Notes: generated by a model not told the origin, from the letters alone. A stretch of DNA of 64,000 nt from Naegleria lovaniensis (GCF_003324165.1 NW_025407878.1:87513-151512), one strand, 5' to 3'; shown: positions 41,549 through 53,898, counted from the stretch's first letter. Made by a program: numbers and translations.

Positions 41549-42664
41549 GGTTTTGTGATTTTTTGTGTCTTTGCGTTTGTGTCGTTCAGGAGTGTCCAGT
41601 TTTATGATACCGAAGAACAGACCATTTTTGGACTTTGTGATTTCAAATCTGCCGTCTCTCTACCGTAGGTATTTGGACTTGTTTAAGATATCAAGATTAA
41701 AGTTTGGTATTTCACTTGCATGAGAATTTTTCTATAAATGAAGATTATTGCAGTTCAATGTCTTTCCTTAATGTGTACTGTGAAAACATGTCGTTTCACT
41801 CCAGTTTTTCAAAGGATTCGAACCTTGATTTTACAGTTGATGATTGCAAGAGTAACCTCCAAGAACCAAACGGAGAACGACCAGCGAATTTGTTCATTCA
41901 ATTCGAATTTTGTCACTCAATGACAGTTCCTTGACAAGTGGTTCTTCAATGAATGAACAACAACAATAAACAAGAAGAAGCTTCCAACGTTGGTCTGTTG
42001 CAAATTTACATGAATTTCATTCTCCGAATGTACTGGAAGCTCGAGATTTTTCATGCTTTCATTTCGACAGCTTTCACATTATTCTCATTTGACTGCAAAC
42101 GATGGCCACAGTTTGCATCTCTCGCTCAGTTGAGTTCAGTTACTTTGATATCGTTTGAAATGGAGGCAATTCTCTCTTGATGGAAGTCCAACCCAATTGT
42201 GTGTCGTTGCTGTCACGAGAACAGTGTTCTCCCATATTTTGACATTTGGCATGATGGTCGGTTACTATTTGGGGCAAGAGCCGCAGTTCATGGCACTAAT
42301 ACTTTAATGCACTACTTTCCATTCCGCAACGCAATTGCCAAACAGCTTCGAAAGGTTCAAGTTGCTGGCAACATCATCTCTCGTGCTGGCTTGTCTCTCT
42401 CGCTCAAATGATTCCACAAATCTCTCTGATTACTGACAGCTCCACAAAAAAACACCTCACTTCTTCCACCTGTACACTAGAACACATTGCAACCCAACAA
42501 CAACAGCCCCAACAACCAATTGAACTGTTGTTGCCATCTCTCTCGCTCACAACTTCCAATCATAATTTCTCTCTCTCTCTCAAAACTCAACACAAATTGG
42601 AAGAAGAATATAAAAACAATTATATATTTCAATAGTAATAACAACACTAATAACAACAAGACTC
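41549..42664. other. Region without a recognised gene
   Basis: This 1.1-kb stretch is upstream of two divergent genes. Short frames (such as 41704-41934 and 42199-42411) overlap in several phases without domains. A CT-rich run (42571-42580) and CAA-rich segments lie close to the downstream ATG. It is probably promoter and leader. Confidence 0.4.
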
Positions 42665-44389
42665 ATGTCCAACTATCAATCCATTCCCGCTCTATGGGAC
42701 ATTGCAACCTTCTCCTCCGACATTTATTCCATCGAACATTTTTTCGCCAATTCCACCAACAACAATTCAACTTTTAAAAATTCCACCAACACTCCAACAT
42801 CCACTGCATTTTCTGCCTATAAAATCAATGTTCTCGCCTTCAATTCTGCCTTTTTACTTTGTTATCTCATTTTGGCATTTATTTCAATTGCGAGTTATGT
42901 CATGCAATTCAAACACATGAAACGAAATCAACATGTCTTGTTTTGGATTTTGTTTACGTTGGAGGGATTGGTACTGCCTGGAATGTTGACGAGATTGGGA
43001 TCAGAGTTTGGATTTTTGCATCCCGTGTTGAATGAGGGAAGGACCATTACGATTTTAATCAAGACATTTGATCGAGGATTTAATGTGTTGATCTTGTATG
43101 TGGAAGTCGTGTGTATGACTTTTATTACCTTTGTATTGTAAGTTTTTTGAGTTTATTGTGAATGCATGTGTGAGTACATGTATGACTCAAAATAATGATT
43201 CAATCATGATTTACTGTGGTTCCTCAATGATGACATTTGACACTTGAAATGACACTTTCAGTTTACAAACCACTAGGGCTATCAATGCAATTACTGCAGA
43301 AACATTTTCAAAGGCTAGAATTGCCATCATTGCTTTCATCATCCTTCTAGGCGCTGCTTTTGTCATCATGTATTTACTGACCATGATTTTGGGCGGAGTT
43401 ACTGTTGCGGCTTTAAATCCTGCGAGCGGAATTAGTGCCGATGCAGCCAATTATTTCCTGCTTGCCATGTATTTGGTGGCTACATTGTTATTTATGATTG
43501 CTTCGATTTTGACCAGTGTGTTCATTAATGTAAGTCTACAAATGAATGTGTGAACAAAATTTCTATATTTATGGATATTATTGAAATGATGAAATAGATT
43601 ATTGGAACTAAACTCATTCAATCTCTAAGACAAGGCCGAGAACGAGTCAAATCCATGATGGCCAAAGGAAACGGTTCCAACAATGGCACTTTGAACTCGA
43701 AAAGTCAAGAACAAATTCGAACGTTTGAACAGAAACGTATCGCTCTCAAGAAAACTATGGCCATCCAAATCGGCATGACCGTGTGTCTGTTTTTCCAAGT
43801 CTTTGGAGCTATCTTTATTGCCATTAATATTGCATGGTCGATGGCCATTTTAATCTTTCAATGTTTCTTTAGCATTTCTAGTATTGCATTCATTTCATTA
43901 ATTTTAGCCATTTATAGTCCATTAAGGGAAGTTCAGAAATTGTTTAGAGCGGATTCGAATAGTAGTTTGAATTCGGCAACGACTACTGGAAAGCAACAAC
44001 CTCATCATCGAAAAGACAATCATGCAGACCGAACGGATGAAGATTTGGCCAATAGTAGTAGTGTCGTGATTCATGATGAAAGTGAAATTGCAATTGTCGA
44101 CGACGAGTTGAAAGATCCGCAAGTGAAACATGTCAAGATTGTTGATCAATTTGAGGAGGGTACAATGGTTGGGGCAACAACAACAACCACTCCTCATGGC
44201 GCCATGAGCACCTCTAGTAACACTGCCATGATGATGATGACCATTCCAAGAGAACTTTTGGAGGCTGATAAGATTTCAACTCCAACACTTGTGGAGATGG
44301 AACTTGTGCAACATCAACAAGAAGCTCATGAAAGAGAAACTTCATCCTCTTCAGATACGGATACTCCACCAGGAGTGACTATGGTGTGA
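42665..44389 (+). CDS. Seven-helix membrane protein B (paralogue of A)
   Basis: Exons 42665-43137, 43262-43529 and 43598-44389 (introns 124 and 68 nt, phases fit) give 510 residues. It has an Asn/Ser/Thr-rich N-terminus with several N-glycosylation motifs, seven hydrophobic segments (first FLLCYLILAFISIASYV), then a ~165-residue polar tail. The first intron sits at the equivalent point to that of protein A (phase 2, Phe codon, before an ITAETFSKARIAII-type segment, compare ISEKSFNVIRVVML). The second intron is only in this copy. The function is unknown; a receptor-like role is inferred from topology. Confidence 0.7.
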
Positions 44390-44526
44390 GAATATATTCG
44401 GGTTTGTTATATCTATAAACAAGTCAATGCATTGAGAATTCCCAAAACTCTTCCTTTTCTGTTCCATTGAGAATTATCGCCTCAATCTTCTGTTCCAAGA
44501 ACTACTTGAATCTTGTTGTTTATCGC

Positions 44527-45891
44527 TTATTTATGAACGGGAGGAGTGTAGGAAGAGAGATTTTTGCAACCAAACATTCGAATATTGGTTTTGAACAAGT
44601 ATTTGCTATGCTTCAATGAATCTTCTCCTCGATCTGTAAAATCATTATAGGACATTTCCAGGTTAGTGAGATTGGATAGGTATGGACTTGAGGCAATAGA
44701 AAAAGCTCCGTCGTCAGCAATCTTATTGAGACCGAGATCTAACGAGGTGAGATTTTTCATATTTTCACATTTGACAATGCTCATTGCACCATGATCACCT
44801 AACTTGTTACAATATAAATTCAATTCTTTCAATTTTGATAAATATGGGTTCGAGGCCAATTTTGAAGCAAATTCTGATCCGAGAGAATTATTTCTCATGG
44901 ACAGAAAAGTCAAATGACTCATGTTTGGACTTGTGACAATGGAAATGGCTCCTTCATCTTCAATTTTTGTATCTCCCAAACTTAAATACGTTAAATTCTG
45001 CATTTTTGATACAAGTAACAAGGCATTTGACTTTCCAACATGATTTCCTGAAAGATTTAAACTTGTCAAGTTTGTTAAATGATCACTTCCAACCAATGCC
45101 ATCACTCCTGACTGTTCAATTGAATTGGATTCCAAATTCAGAATTGTTAAATTACACATTTGAGGACTCTCTGCAAGGGAAATTGCACCATCGTTTCGAA
45201 TATCGCTAAGTAATAAACGTAGCTCTGTGAGTTTGGCATTTCCTTTCGCGAGGTGTTGCATTCCTTGAGGCCCAATTCTTGAATAATCAAGATCAAGCAC
45301 TTGTAAATTGCTCATAAATGAGCTCGTTGACAGAGCCTGAACTCCACATTCACTGATATCATTTCCCGACAGGCGTAATTCTCTCAATTTTGACATGATC
45401 GGGCTTTGAGCCAATTTTTCGACTCCAACGTTTGTGATGTTACAACTGTTGGCACTTAAAATTTCTAAATTCTGCAATTTCGTACATGTTGCTATCGCTG
45501 TAAAAGCACCATCTCTCATCTCATAATTATGATTCAAAATTAATTCTTTTAAACATGATGCATATTCGCTCTGTACAATTTTCTCAACCGCCCTTGTTTT
45601 TTGCATGATTTGTGTCAAATCCAACGAGGTAATATTTACGTGTTTACATTTGGACATTAATTTCAACCGATTTTCCAAATTATTAGCAGAAAAGTGACTC
45701 AATACTCTCATATCCACGGACACAGGAATCTTTCTGGCAAGCCAACTCCATTGTTTACAAACCAAAAAACACTTTTTAATGGTATCAAAATGAAGAAAGG
45801 ACATGATCAACAGACAAACTTCATCTGGAAAACAACTCGGAGTGTAGGATGCGAGCGATGATTCATTACTTGCTGATGATTTTTGTCCCAT
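44527..45891 (-). CDS. F-box/LRR protein, 454 residues
   Basis: It begins at the first ATG (45891, MGQKSSASNE). An F-box-like segment (FPDEVCLLIMSFLHFDTIKK, then CFLVCKQWSWLARKI) is followed by about twelve RI-type LRRs (NLTSLDLGLNKIADDGAFSI), covering nearly all the rest. It is a likely SCF ubiquitin-ligase adaptor. It is more diverged in its repeats than the gene at 17564, so the two did not arise by recent copying. It is convergent with the seven-helix gene B and ends GCKNLSSYTPPVHK. Confidence 0.8.
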   Translation of the reverse strand: MGQKSSASNESSLASYTPSCFPDEVCLLIMSFLHFDTIKKCFLVCKQWSWLARKIPVSVDMRVLSHFSANNLENRLKLMSKCKHVNITSLDLTQIMQKTRAVEKIVQSEYASCLKELILNHNYEMRDGAFTAIATCTKLQNLEILSANSCNITNVGVEKLAQSPIMSKLRELRLSGNDISECGVQALSTSSFMSNLQVLDLDYSRIGPQGMQHLAKGNAKLTELRLLLSDIRNDGAISLAESPQMCNLTILNLESNSIEQSGVMALVGSDHLTNLTSLNLSGNHVGKSNALLLVSKMQNLTYLSLGDTKIEDEGAISIVTSPNMSHLTFLSMRNNSLGSEFASKLASNPYLSKLKELNLYCNKLGDHGAMSIVKCENMKNLTSLDLGLNKIADDGAFSIASSPYLSNLTNLEMSYNDFTDRGEDSLKHSKYLFKTNIRMFGCKNLSSYTPPVHK

Positions 45892-46096
45892 TTTTTTTTG
45901 TAATTTCGTTCCTTGATTGGAACTATGAACTTGTTGTAATCTCTTTGTTGTTTCAATAAAGTCTTCCCTCAATGTAACATGGTGTGAACGTAATCGTGTG
46001 GAAAGATGAATAGGATCAATCAAATACGAACATTAAGGAACATGGGAATCATCGATTTCATAACAATCTTCTAACCATCCTAAATCATTGAAAAAA

Positions 46097-47743
46097 ATGT
46101 TATTACAACAATCAAAGATTACAATGATGGAGTCTTTCTTTCAAAAGGCTACTTGGTCCTTTGGTGGTCGGAGTAGAAGAAAATTGATGAAAAAGAAGAG
46201 GCTCCGTTTCGGTTATAATTCATCATCATCATTGGAATTGAATTCCTTTGTGAATCACGAGTTTGGAAAAGCCAATTTTCATTCATTGTCTATTTATTGT
46301 TCCGAATCATTACCAACATCAGCATCATCATTGAATCAAAAGTCTAATGAAAAGGAGCAAAGGTCGGATGAAAAAGAACAAAATTCTGGACAAAGTAGTC
46401 AATCCAATGAACAGCATGAAGAAGATTGGCGTGATTTTGGATTATTCAGTGCCAGACGGTGTCTCAACATGTTTGGTTTGTCAGGATTTATTTATCTTAG
46501 TATGGCTGCCTTTTTCCATTTCAAGAGAAAATCGGTAAAAAACAATGAAATGATGAAAGTGTTGGTGGATCAAGACTCGAATATGGATCAGTTACTTGCT
46601 ATCGAGAATGAGGCAAAGTTATTGAACTTGTTAAAACAGGTCTTGTTCTTGATCAAATCATATCAGTATATTGAGGAATTTTTTCATCCAGTAAGTCAAT
46701 TGTGTGAAAATGAACGTCTTGATGAATAATGCTGAATTTCGAAACAGTTTTTTATTCAACGCATTTTTGATATCGCCATATCCAAAAACCAACCTCTGAA
46801 TCAAGTGGCATTGGATATTTTGGCGAATGTGTTGAGAGAACAAACATCGCCTCGTCTTTCAGAGGAATTTTTCAATATTTCAACACAACAACCACAATAT
46901 AACATGATTCAATTAATGTTGAATTCTGTTTTGAGAGATAATGATTCTGCAACAATTGAAGCCGTCAATGCATATTTCAATAATGTCAAATCAGAACACA
47001 CACTCTCAGACCAACAAAAGAAATCATTGGACGTACTCATAAATCTATTTTCAAACAAACATTTGCTGTGGAGAATGAATGCTGAAACGAACGATGAAAA
47101 AAGCGTCTATCGTGAAAAATTACTGGACATGGTGAAGAATGGAACGGCGCAAGAATTTGAGATTGCCTTGAAATGCATTCTTCAAATATTTAAAAGAATC
47201 AATAGAGAAGACTTGTCTGGTAAAATAGCAGTGGATCATGTTTTAGGAGTGTACAGATTTCTGTCCCAGCTTTATGACACAGATGTTGTAAAAGTACACG
47301 AATTTTGGGATCAAACTGATATCTTTAACAAAGCCTACGACACCAAGCCAAAGACCAAAGATGAAAATCAGAAATTACTAGACAAGATTGAAGATTCACA
47401 TTCTGTCATGACCTCTCTGTTACTGAGCTCTGCCTTTACGTATGCCATGCTTGAGAGAAGTCCACAAGTGGTTCTTAACAGAATCATGCTTGCAAAAACA
47501 GTATTCAGAAGTGTTGTTCTTTTTGGATTTACCATGTATCTTGAAAAGTACAGAGAATCTTACCAAGAGCAATTAGAAAAGAATCATAACGGAATGCAAA
47601 CAATGAATCTTTCTGATTATCTTGAAATATGGAACAGCGCACAAATCAGATACATTTACAAAGACATGTTGGTGCTCAGTGTTGTCTATGGATTTTTGGG
47701 ATTCTGGTCATTATTGCCCATGTTGACATCATTTGAAAAGTGA
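46097..47743 (+). CDS. Helical protein with two membrane segments, unknown
   Basis: Exons 46097-46690 and 46748-47743 (intron 57 nt, phase 0) give 529 residues. The N-terminus is basic (RSRRKLMKKKRLRF), followed by a Glu/Gln/Ser-rich stretch and a hydrophobic segment (LSGFIYLSMAAFFHF). The central ~300 residues are helical and armadillo-like in character. A second hydrophobic segment lies at the C-terminus (LVLSVVYGFLGFWSLLPML). The basic start and paired anchors could fit a mitochondrial membrane protein, but this is inference and no family is recognised. The frame before 46097 has no ATG. Confidence 0.6.
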
Positions 47744-47819
47744 GAGCTCGTATAATATATTGGGTGTTTAGTTTACTGGGTGTATTTACAAATAATTTAC
47801 AAAACTAGGGAATAGAGAG

Positions 47820-50565
47820 CTACTTTTCGTTAAGAGTCAGTGTGAAATCCATGAAGGATTTTTCAACAGAAGAATGAACGACCAAGCTATTCAATTCTTG
47901 TCCTCTCGTTCTCAAATCCTTAATAAACTTCAAATTAGAGAAACAGATTCCCTCATGGCCATACCAATTGGGGTTTCTTGGTTTCAGTTCATTGACTTCT
48001 TCTTGACATTTGGCATCCTCATCTTCGATCCATGCATCAATAGATTCTATGAGCTGATCCAATGTTGAAACCATTTCAGAATAGTTTCTCTCAGTCATGT
48101 GTTCCTTTGTTTGTTGCAAGTAATCATGAACAATGACCTGTTTTTTTGTGGCTTCTGAAAGTTCTGACTCCAAAGTATAGACTTCAATCGGTTTTGCTTT
48201 TCCTTTCAATTTGACAATATCTACGAACAAGCACAAGAATTTCTTAGAGACGAGATCATATGTGTTTTGACCAATTAGAATACTCGTGTCATAACGTTTG
48301 TTAAGAGTTTCTAATCGACCTGCTGTGTTGACACTATCACCAATGGCCTATGGTAAATATATTTTGAAAAATTTTTGTGTGTTTTGTCAAAATAGTAATT
48401 GAAATAAGTCAGTAAAAATTCGTATATTACATAAACACTTACTGTATAATTGAAACGGTCTTTGGAACCAACATTTCCAATCATTGCATTTCCCGTGTTG
48501 ACTCCTGCTCTTATTTTAATTTGTGGCCATCCTTCTCGTTTGCATACTATTCTTAATTTTTCCATTCCTGCCATCGCTTGAAGTGCAGCATGACAGCATC
48601 GTTCAGCATGATCATCCACAATTTTCAATGGGTGTGAAAACAAACTCATGGTTCCATCTCCAATGAACTTGTCAATGACACCATTGTTGGTTTCCACAGC
48701 CTCTGTAATTATTCTAAAATATTCAGAAAGAACTTTCAACAAGACGGATACGTGAGCGGTTTCAGAAAAAGTTGTAAAATCAGCAATATCAGTGAACATG
48801 ATTGAAGTGCTGCAACTAGTGACACCAACTTTGGCTGCAATACCATTTCTCACAATATCTTTGACAATTTCTCGTGGAATATATTTCATGAAAGAATGAA
48901 GTGCACTCTTGACTAGTTTGGTTGAAGTCTGAAGTAAATGCAGTTCATGAACGGTTTTGAGTAATTTTGAGCTTTTCACTTGATCCACTTCAAGTCTTGA
49001 AATTTTTGACATGTCACGTGCCACCTTCATGATTGAGTATGACAATAATTGAGTAATAAGAATGGCTAAAACAGTTCCCAATACGACCAATATAATTGAA
49101 AGTGACAACAATTCTGGTGAGCTTGTGAATACAGTTTTCACAAAGCCATAATTTTCAGTCACCAAAACCACGACCCAATCCAATCCATTGCCTTCATTAA
49201 GAAACTGCAAAGACACTCGATATTGGTCAACAAAAAATACTTGTGTCGTGTTATCAGTTGAAAGAGCTGATAAATTACCAGTTTTTGGATCTCTCAAAAT
49301 CACCTTCTTATCCATGAGAATTGTAGCAATTTTTGCAAATATTTCATTCGTTTGAGTAATATGCACTCGACTCATATCCGTGACATTAACGGACGAGACT
49401 CCAATAGATGTGGTGAGAATATATCCACTTCGTTCAAGAATGACAATTTGCATGGATTTCGTTTGCATGTCTTGATATTGCTTGATGGTGTCATTTAGGA
49501 CGTAATCGAGTTGATACAAGTCGAAATGTGCAACGAGGACTTGAGTGATTGGAGTTTTGGTCACGACATTGTTGGAAATGGAAATGTTAAAAGTATTGAA
49601 ATTGACAGCAGTAGCTGCACCAATGGAAATGCAACCGAGTGCAAAATTATTGTAAATGGAACTCCATGCAAAGTCTGGAAAAGTTTTTTTAGAGCCGGCC
49701 AAGTACCTATTCGGAATTTTTTGAGATTCAACAGTTGAATGGAATTTTGAATTTGAAAAACTTACCAAGGACGTTTGGTTGGATCGAATCCTGTGGATGT
49801 TAGCATTAAGGTTTCTGCTTGATAATATTTATCATAGGAATACAGTCTAAGGGTTCCGTCTCCATTGGAAAATCCAACACGGTTTCTGACAGCTGACATT
49901 TCAATGTTCGCCAATACTTTGAAACTATTTGCATAGTGGAAGATTGTTGCCATTGGATAACCAAGTTTCGTTGGTGCAAATACATTAATAATCTTTTTTG
50001 AATAGACAGGCCAGTCATAGGTCTCATTTTGTAAATGATTGACCACTGACAGTTGCTCATGCAATTGTTCGAGAATTGTTTTGGCGTTGGCCATATGACC
50101 TTGAATTTCCCTGTGAATGGAGTCTGCTTGAATGGTGGCGATGTTGTCAATGGACTTCTCTCCACTTCATGATTCATCAAATTTTTGAAATATACAGTTG
50201 ATGACCAGTGACAGTTCGTCATTGGAAATTTATGCCACATGATATTGATACATTTCCTTTAATTATTCGACTCTAGTTAAGACTTACCTCGAGTAAATGA
50301 GAAGAATCATGGAACCAATACAAATCAATGTTTGCAACAAGAAAATTGCTGGTAAAATGTTTTGTAAAGAATGAGGAGCTGGACATATCGATTTTAGAAA
50401 ACGTTTCGTTCCACTTCTATTATTCTCTTCCAAGTTGAGATTGGCATGGAAGGCCTGAGCAAAACTCGTGCTCGATGAGTCATGAGAACCAGTCAGAGAC
50501 CCAAAAGATGATGCGCTGTCAGTTGTTGTAAAACTGGGAATAATGGGATGTACTTTGGGTTTCAT
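47820..50565 (-). CDS. Cache-domain class III adenylyl cyclase
   Basis: Exons 50565-50288, 50164-49766, 49706-48443 and 48347-47820 (introns 123, 59 and 95 nt, phases fit) give 822 residues. A short cytoplasmic N-terminus leads to a membrane helix (around 73-91), then an extracellular Cache sensor with the diagnostic PWY motif across the second intron (KRPWYLAGSKK), a second helix (around 425-447: LSLSIILVVLGTVLAILI), and a cyclase catalytic domain. The metal aspartates are in FTDIADF and IGDGTMS. Lys in IDKFIGDG and AIGDSVNTAGRLE point to ATP rather than GTP. The enzyme would turn an external signal into cAMP. The C-terminal ~130 residues are helical and unassigned. Confidence 0.88.
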
Positions 50566-51019
50566 TGTTTTTTTTGGAGTTGATTCTTCTATGGACTACT
50601 ACTAGTAGAGATAACAGAATGATACTGTGTGATCGATACTAGAATACAACAATGGCAGTTTTTGTGGGCAAGAGAGATGTTCCCTACTTTCAAACATGGT
50701 ATTTTGATATTCTTCTTTGAGACGCAAATCTCTCTCGATAGCGTTGTTGTAATCGTACAAACAGGACTCGATCACAATTTAGGATTAAATGTGAATGTAG
50801 AGAGATTGTCGTAATTGCGGATTCTTGTCAATGCTAAAACTTAAATGTCAGTCGAAATGTCCATGAATTGTACAATCAGAGATCTACGACTTGAATCAAA
50901 GACTTGTATAAGTGTTCATTCTTTCACTGTCGATCATACAAGTCATCATTAAAAGATGATTGGAATCCAATGCACATACACAAGAGAAATATTACAATTT
51001 TGCAATGTACAACTTCTCT
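50566..51019. other. Upstream region of the adenylyl cyclase
   Basis: Between the cyclase ATG and the end of the UBL-E2 gene. No gene, RNA or repeat is evident. Confidence 0.4.
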
Positions 51020-51711
51020 CTACACCAAATTGTAGGTATCTTCAATTTCCTTCAAAGTTTTGAATCCATACTGATTACACCACTCCAAGCACAGGCGATG
51101 ATATTCATTCGGATCGCTCTTATAGAGTGATGCTTTCAAGCTGTCTAGAGCATCGTCAAAATTTGGACTAATCATCATGTCACAAATTTCTTTTAAAATT
51201 GAGGACATGGAAACCATTTGCGAATAAGTGTCATTTAAGAGTTGATGACAAATCTTTCCATCGTCATTAATGTTGCAGTGATAAATTTTGGTTTCAAACC
51301 GAACAGAAGGAGGTACATTTGGATAATCTTGTGGAAATTCGACGTAAAGGAGGAAATATTTGTTGGCATAATTAGATCCAACAGGTCCCTTAAAAACAAT
51401 TTTCCAAAACGAGAAGTTTTGTTAAACCAAAATTGAAGCATTGGAACTTCAGGAATGTCGCAAGGAGGACTACTGGAGGTAGAAGATGCAACAGTAGGTT
51501 CAACTTGGCGTAAAGTCAGAACATCATCCGTTGAGATGCCTAATTCTTGTATTGTGTCATTTTCACACAATTCTGCGTCACTGATAAATAACTTGAATTT
51601 GGTGTTCGAAAAGTCTTTCAGTTCCAATCTCGTAGCGATCAACTGCTTGCACTGAGAGACTGTGATCGTTGGGTCTTTGATAGGTATTACAATTTTCTTG
51701 TCACCAAACAA
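51020..51711 (-). CDS. Ubiquitin-like/E2-like fusion with a frame break
   Basis: The first ~70 residues resemble a ubiquitin-like domain (KKIVIPIKDPTITVSQCKQL; FKLFISDAELCENDTIQELG). After a Ser/Pro linker comes an E2-like fold: FWKIVFKGPVGSNYANKYF, FPQDYPNVPPSVRFETKIYH, then NINDDGKICHQLL with the candidate active-site Cys; the usual HPN is HCN. The E2 part lies in a different frame from the first part; one extra T in the TTTT near 51420 joins them (RFWKIVF). There is also no in-frame ATG: the frame runs upstream to 51711 and beyond, while the nearest ATG (51727) is in another frame. It could be an E2 with small assembly errors, or a pseudogene. The order UBL-E2 is unusual. Confidence 0.6.
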
Positions 51712-51945
51712 CGGCTCGTGTAGCCATCTTGTTTTTTTTTGTTTTTATCGTTAATCAACTCGTCACTTTCTGATTCTTTCACAATTCCGCTGTTCGAATA
51801 GAAATTGTGAAAGCGGAACCTTGAAGTCTAAAAATGTGCTTTGTATAAAAACTCGGAGGTTTACAACGCTGAGCGTGAATCGTTGCTGTCGTGATTGTGA
51901 CCGACCACTAAGACGACCAAGTCTCGATTTTGTGATGATCAAGAT

Positions 51946-53811
51946 TCACTCTCCACTAAAGATCAAGCCTATTTCCTTATAATAATTATGAACAACGTCC
52001 ATGTTAGTTTGAAGGTTTACATATCCAATAAGCTTTGAGTTAATGCTAGTTGTGTACGACATGCGCCATCCTGTCTTTTTTGTAATTTCTCGCATCAATG
52101 AAACGTATCCCATAGCATGACCATGCCGTATTCGAATCTTATTTAGTAAATCTGGAATGAGGTTACTTTCATGAGGTGCAAATTGAGCTCCATGATCGAG
52201 AAGGAATATTATCTTGGAATAATCATAGAAGTGAAGATAACGAGAAAAATAATGTTGTTCACAACATTCACCATGAATCACTTTGAAAAGTAATGAGCGT
52301 GAAGAGTTAAAGTCATGATTGAGTAAATTTGGATCTATTCCACAATCTTCAATAAGAAGTTTGACCAGTGATATGGTGTGATGGTGATAATTGGTTGCAC
52401 AGTGTCTCAACAACTCAAAATGATCTAATTGTTGATTTTTCACAAGTTTGATGAGAGTTTTTCGTACTAGCGTATTATTATCAAGAATATAGCCATATTG
52501 TCCTGATAGTGGGACAAGTGTGTTCAGTAAAATATGTGGCACTTGTTTTGCAAAAATTCCAAAAATCAAATCAGACCAATCTTCATAATTCAAGCCAATC
52601 ATGAATTTGAACAATACATGTTCCGGGTTCCAGAAATTTCGTGATATATCAAAAGAGAATTGTTGTATGATTTTGTTCAAAAGTGAAATATTGTCACTGT
52701 TCAGTTGTGTGTTGTCGGCATTCTCAGATGTGTTACCAGGCAGGGTTGATGCTACAATTCTTGTTTCGTCAGCTTCGGTGAACAATTCTTCATGGGTCAT
52801 TAATTGATGGCTATTAGAAGCTACACTCATCATACTTGTACGAATACAGGCATTGAAAATGTCGGGAGGAATGTTGCTGTGACAAATAATGTCTGCTATA
52901 CATGCCAAGACATGAGATTGTCCTTCTTGAATTAAAAACTGTAAAATTCCATTTGAAAATACGCTCATCTTCTTTTCTGGAAAATACAATACAGTTTGTT
53001 TCACAAAATGGTAGATTAACGTATAGTTCTTTTTCAATATTGACAGCTGGCAAATATCTTTCACACTCATTCCGTATGGCTTTCCTTTCACAACGGACAC
53101 AATCTCTTCCCAAAATTTGAAATGATTTTCCATGCATTCTTTCGGATCCAATGTCATGTTGAACATGGAAAGAAAATTATTTTGAATTTTGAAAAACATG
53201 GCTATGAAATAATTTGAAAATTTTCTTTGAAATCTTTGTTTGACAACTGCTTTCAGTAACTTCTTACAGGTTTCTCCTGATAAATTAGGATACGCGTTAA
53301 CCTTGTCTCGTACGCACTCGAGAAATTCTTGATACCGTTTCAGTGACAGTTCCATTCGTGCCTCCGTATAGAGAAGAAGATTATAATAATGCCATCTTCG
53401 AAGTCTTCTTCGAGTATGTTTTACGGGTTGAATTGGCTCATAAATGCAATACTCGTCGTTTCCTTTTGACAAGAAAACTGTTGTGCCATCAGTGGTAGGT
53501 ACTGGGTGTTGTTGTTTTGACATCTCCATTCGTCGTAATTCACGTTGCAAATACTTCTCAAGGACTAATTTCCAAAATTGACCTCCGTGATGATTGGTTG
53601 TTTGGTTCCAATGAGAGGAGACTAATAGAAGTCCGTCCAGAAAAACATCGGGAGAGCAATAGTTCGTGAAGAGATGAAAAAGAACATCATGTGGAATAGA
53701 AGGTGCAATTATACGAGTCGTTGGTAGTGGTGGTTGAGAACGAACTGTGGTGGTCGTTGTGGCACTTGATGATGATGGCTCCGAATGGACAGCTAAGCCT
53801 TGTGGTATCAT
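51946..53811 (-). CDS. F-box-like protein, 621 residues
   Basis: A single exon from the ATG at 53811. A Ser/Thr-rich start is followed by an F-box-like segment (IPHDVLFHLFTNYCSPDVFL, then GLLLVSSHWNQ). The remaining ~530 residues are helical with degenerate ankyrin-like stretches (for example HTISLVKLLIEDCGIDPNLL and KIIFLLDHGAQFAPH), so this may be an F-box/ankyrin adaptor of an SCF ligase. It is tail-to-tail with no neighbour, lying downstream of the P450 copy 2 on the same strand. Confidence 0.65.
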   Translation of the reverse strand: MIPQGLAVHSEPSSSSATTTTTVRSQPPLPTTRIIAPSIPHDVLFHLFTNYCSPDVFLDGLLLVSSHWNQTTNHHGGQFWKLVLEKYLQRELRRMEMSKQQHPVPTTDGTTVFLSKGNDEYCIYEPIQPVKHTRRRLRRWHYYNLLLYTEARMELSLKRYQEFLECVRDKVNAYPNLSGETCKKLLKAVVKQRFQRKFSNYFIAMFFKIQNNFLSMFNMTLDPKECMENHFKFWEEIVSVVKGKPYGMSVKDICQLSILKKNYTLIYHFVKQTVLYFPEKKMSVFSNGILQFLIQEGQSHVLACIADIICHSNIPPDIFNACIRTSMMSVASNSHQLMTHEELFTEADETRIVASTLPGNTSENADNTQLNSDNISLLNKIIQQFSFDISRNFWNPEHVLFKFMIGLNYEDWSDLIFGIFAKQVPHILLNTLVPLSGQYGYILDNNTLVRKTLIKLVKNQQLDHFELLRHCATNYHHHTISLVKLLIEDCGIDPNLLNHDFNSSRSLLFKVIHGECCEQHYFSRYLHFYDYSKIIFLLDHGAQFAPHESNLIPDLLNKIRIRHGHAMGYVSLMREITKKTGWRMSYTTSINSKLIGYVNLQTNMDVVHNYYKEIGLIFSGE

Positions 53812-53898
53812 TTTTTAAATATGAATTTGTCTTTCTAACTTTTCAATAATGAACCTCACCGGATCAAAGAACGAACAATTTACTGATCACGAATTGAA

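Noticed and set aside
41814-41824. tRNA on the minus strand, from an exact GGTTCGAATCC B-box
   Set aside because: No acceptor stem, A-box or anticodon arm at the right spacing can be formed.
41704-42411. Short plus-strand frames upstream of seven-helix gene B
   Set aside because: They are short and mutually overlapping in different phases, with no recognisable motifs.
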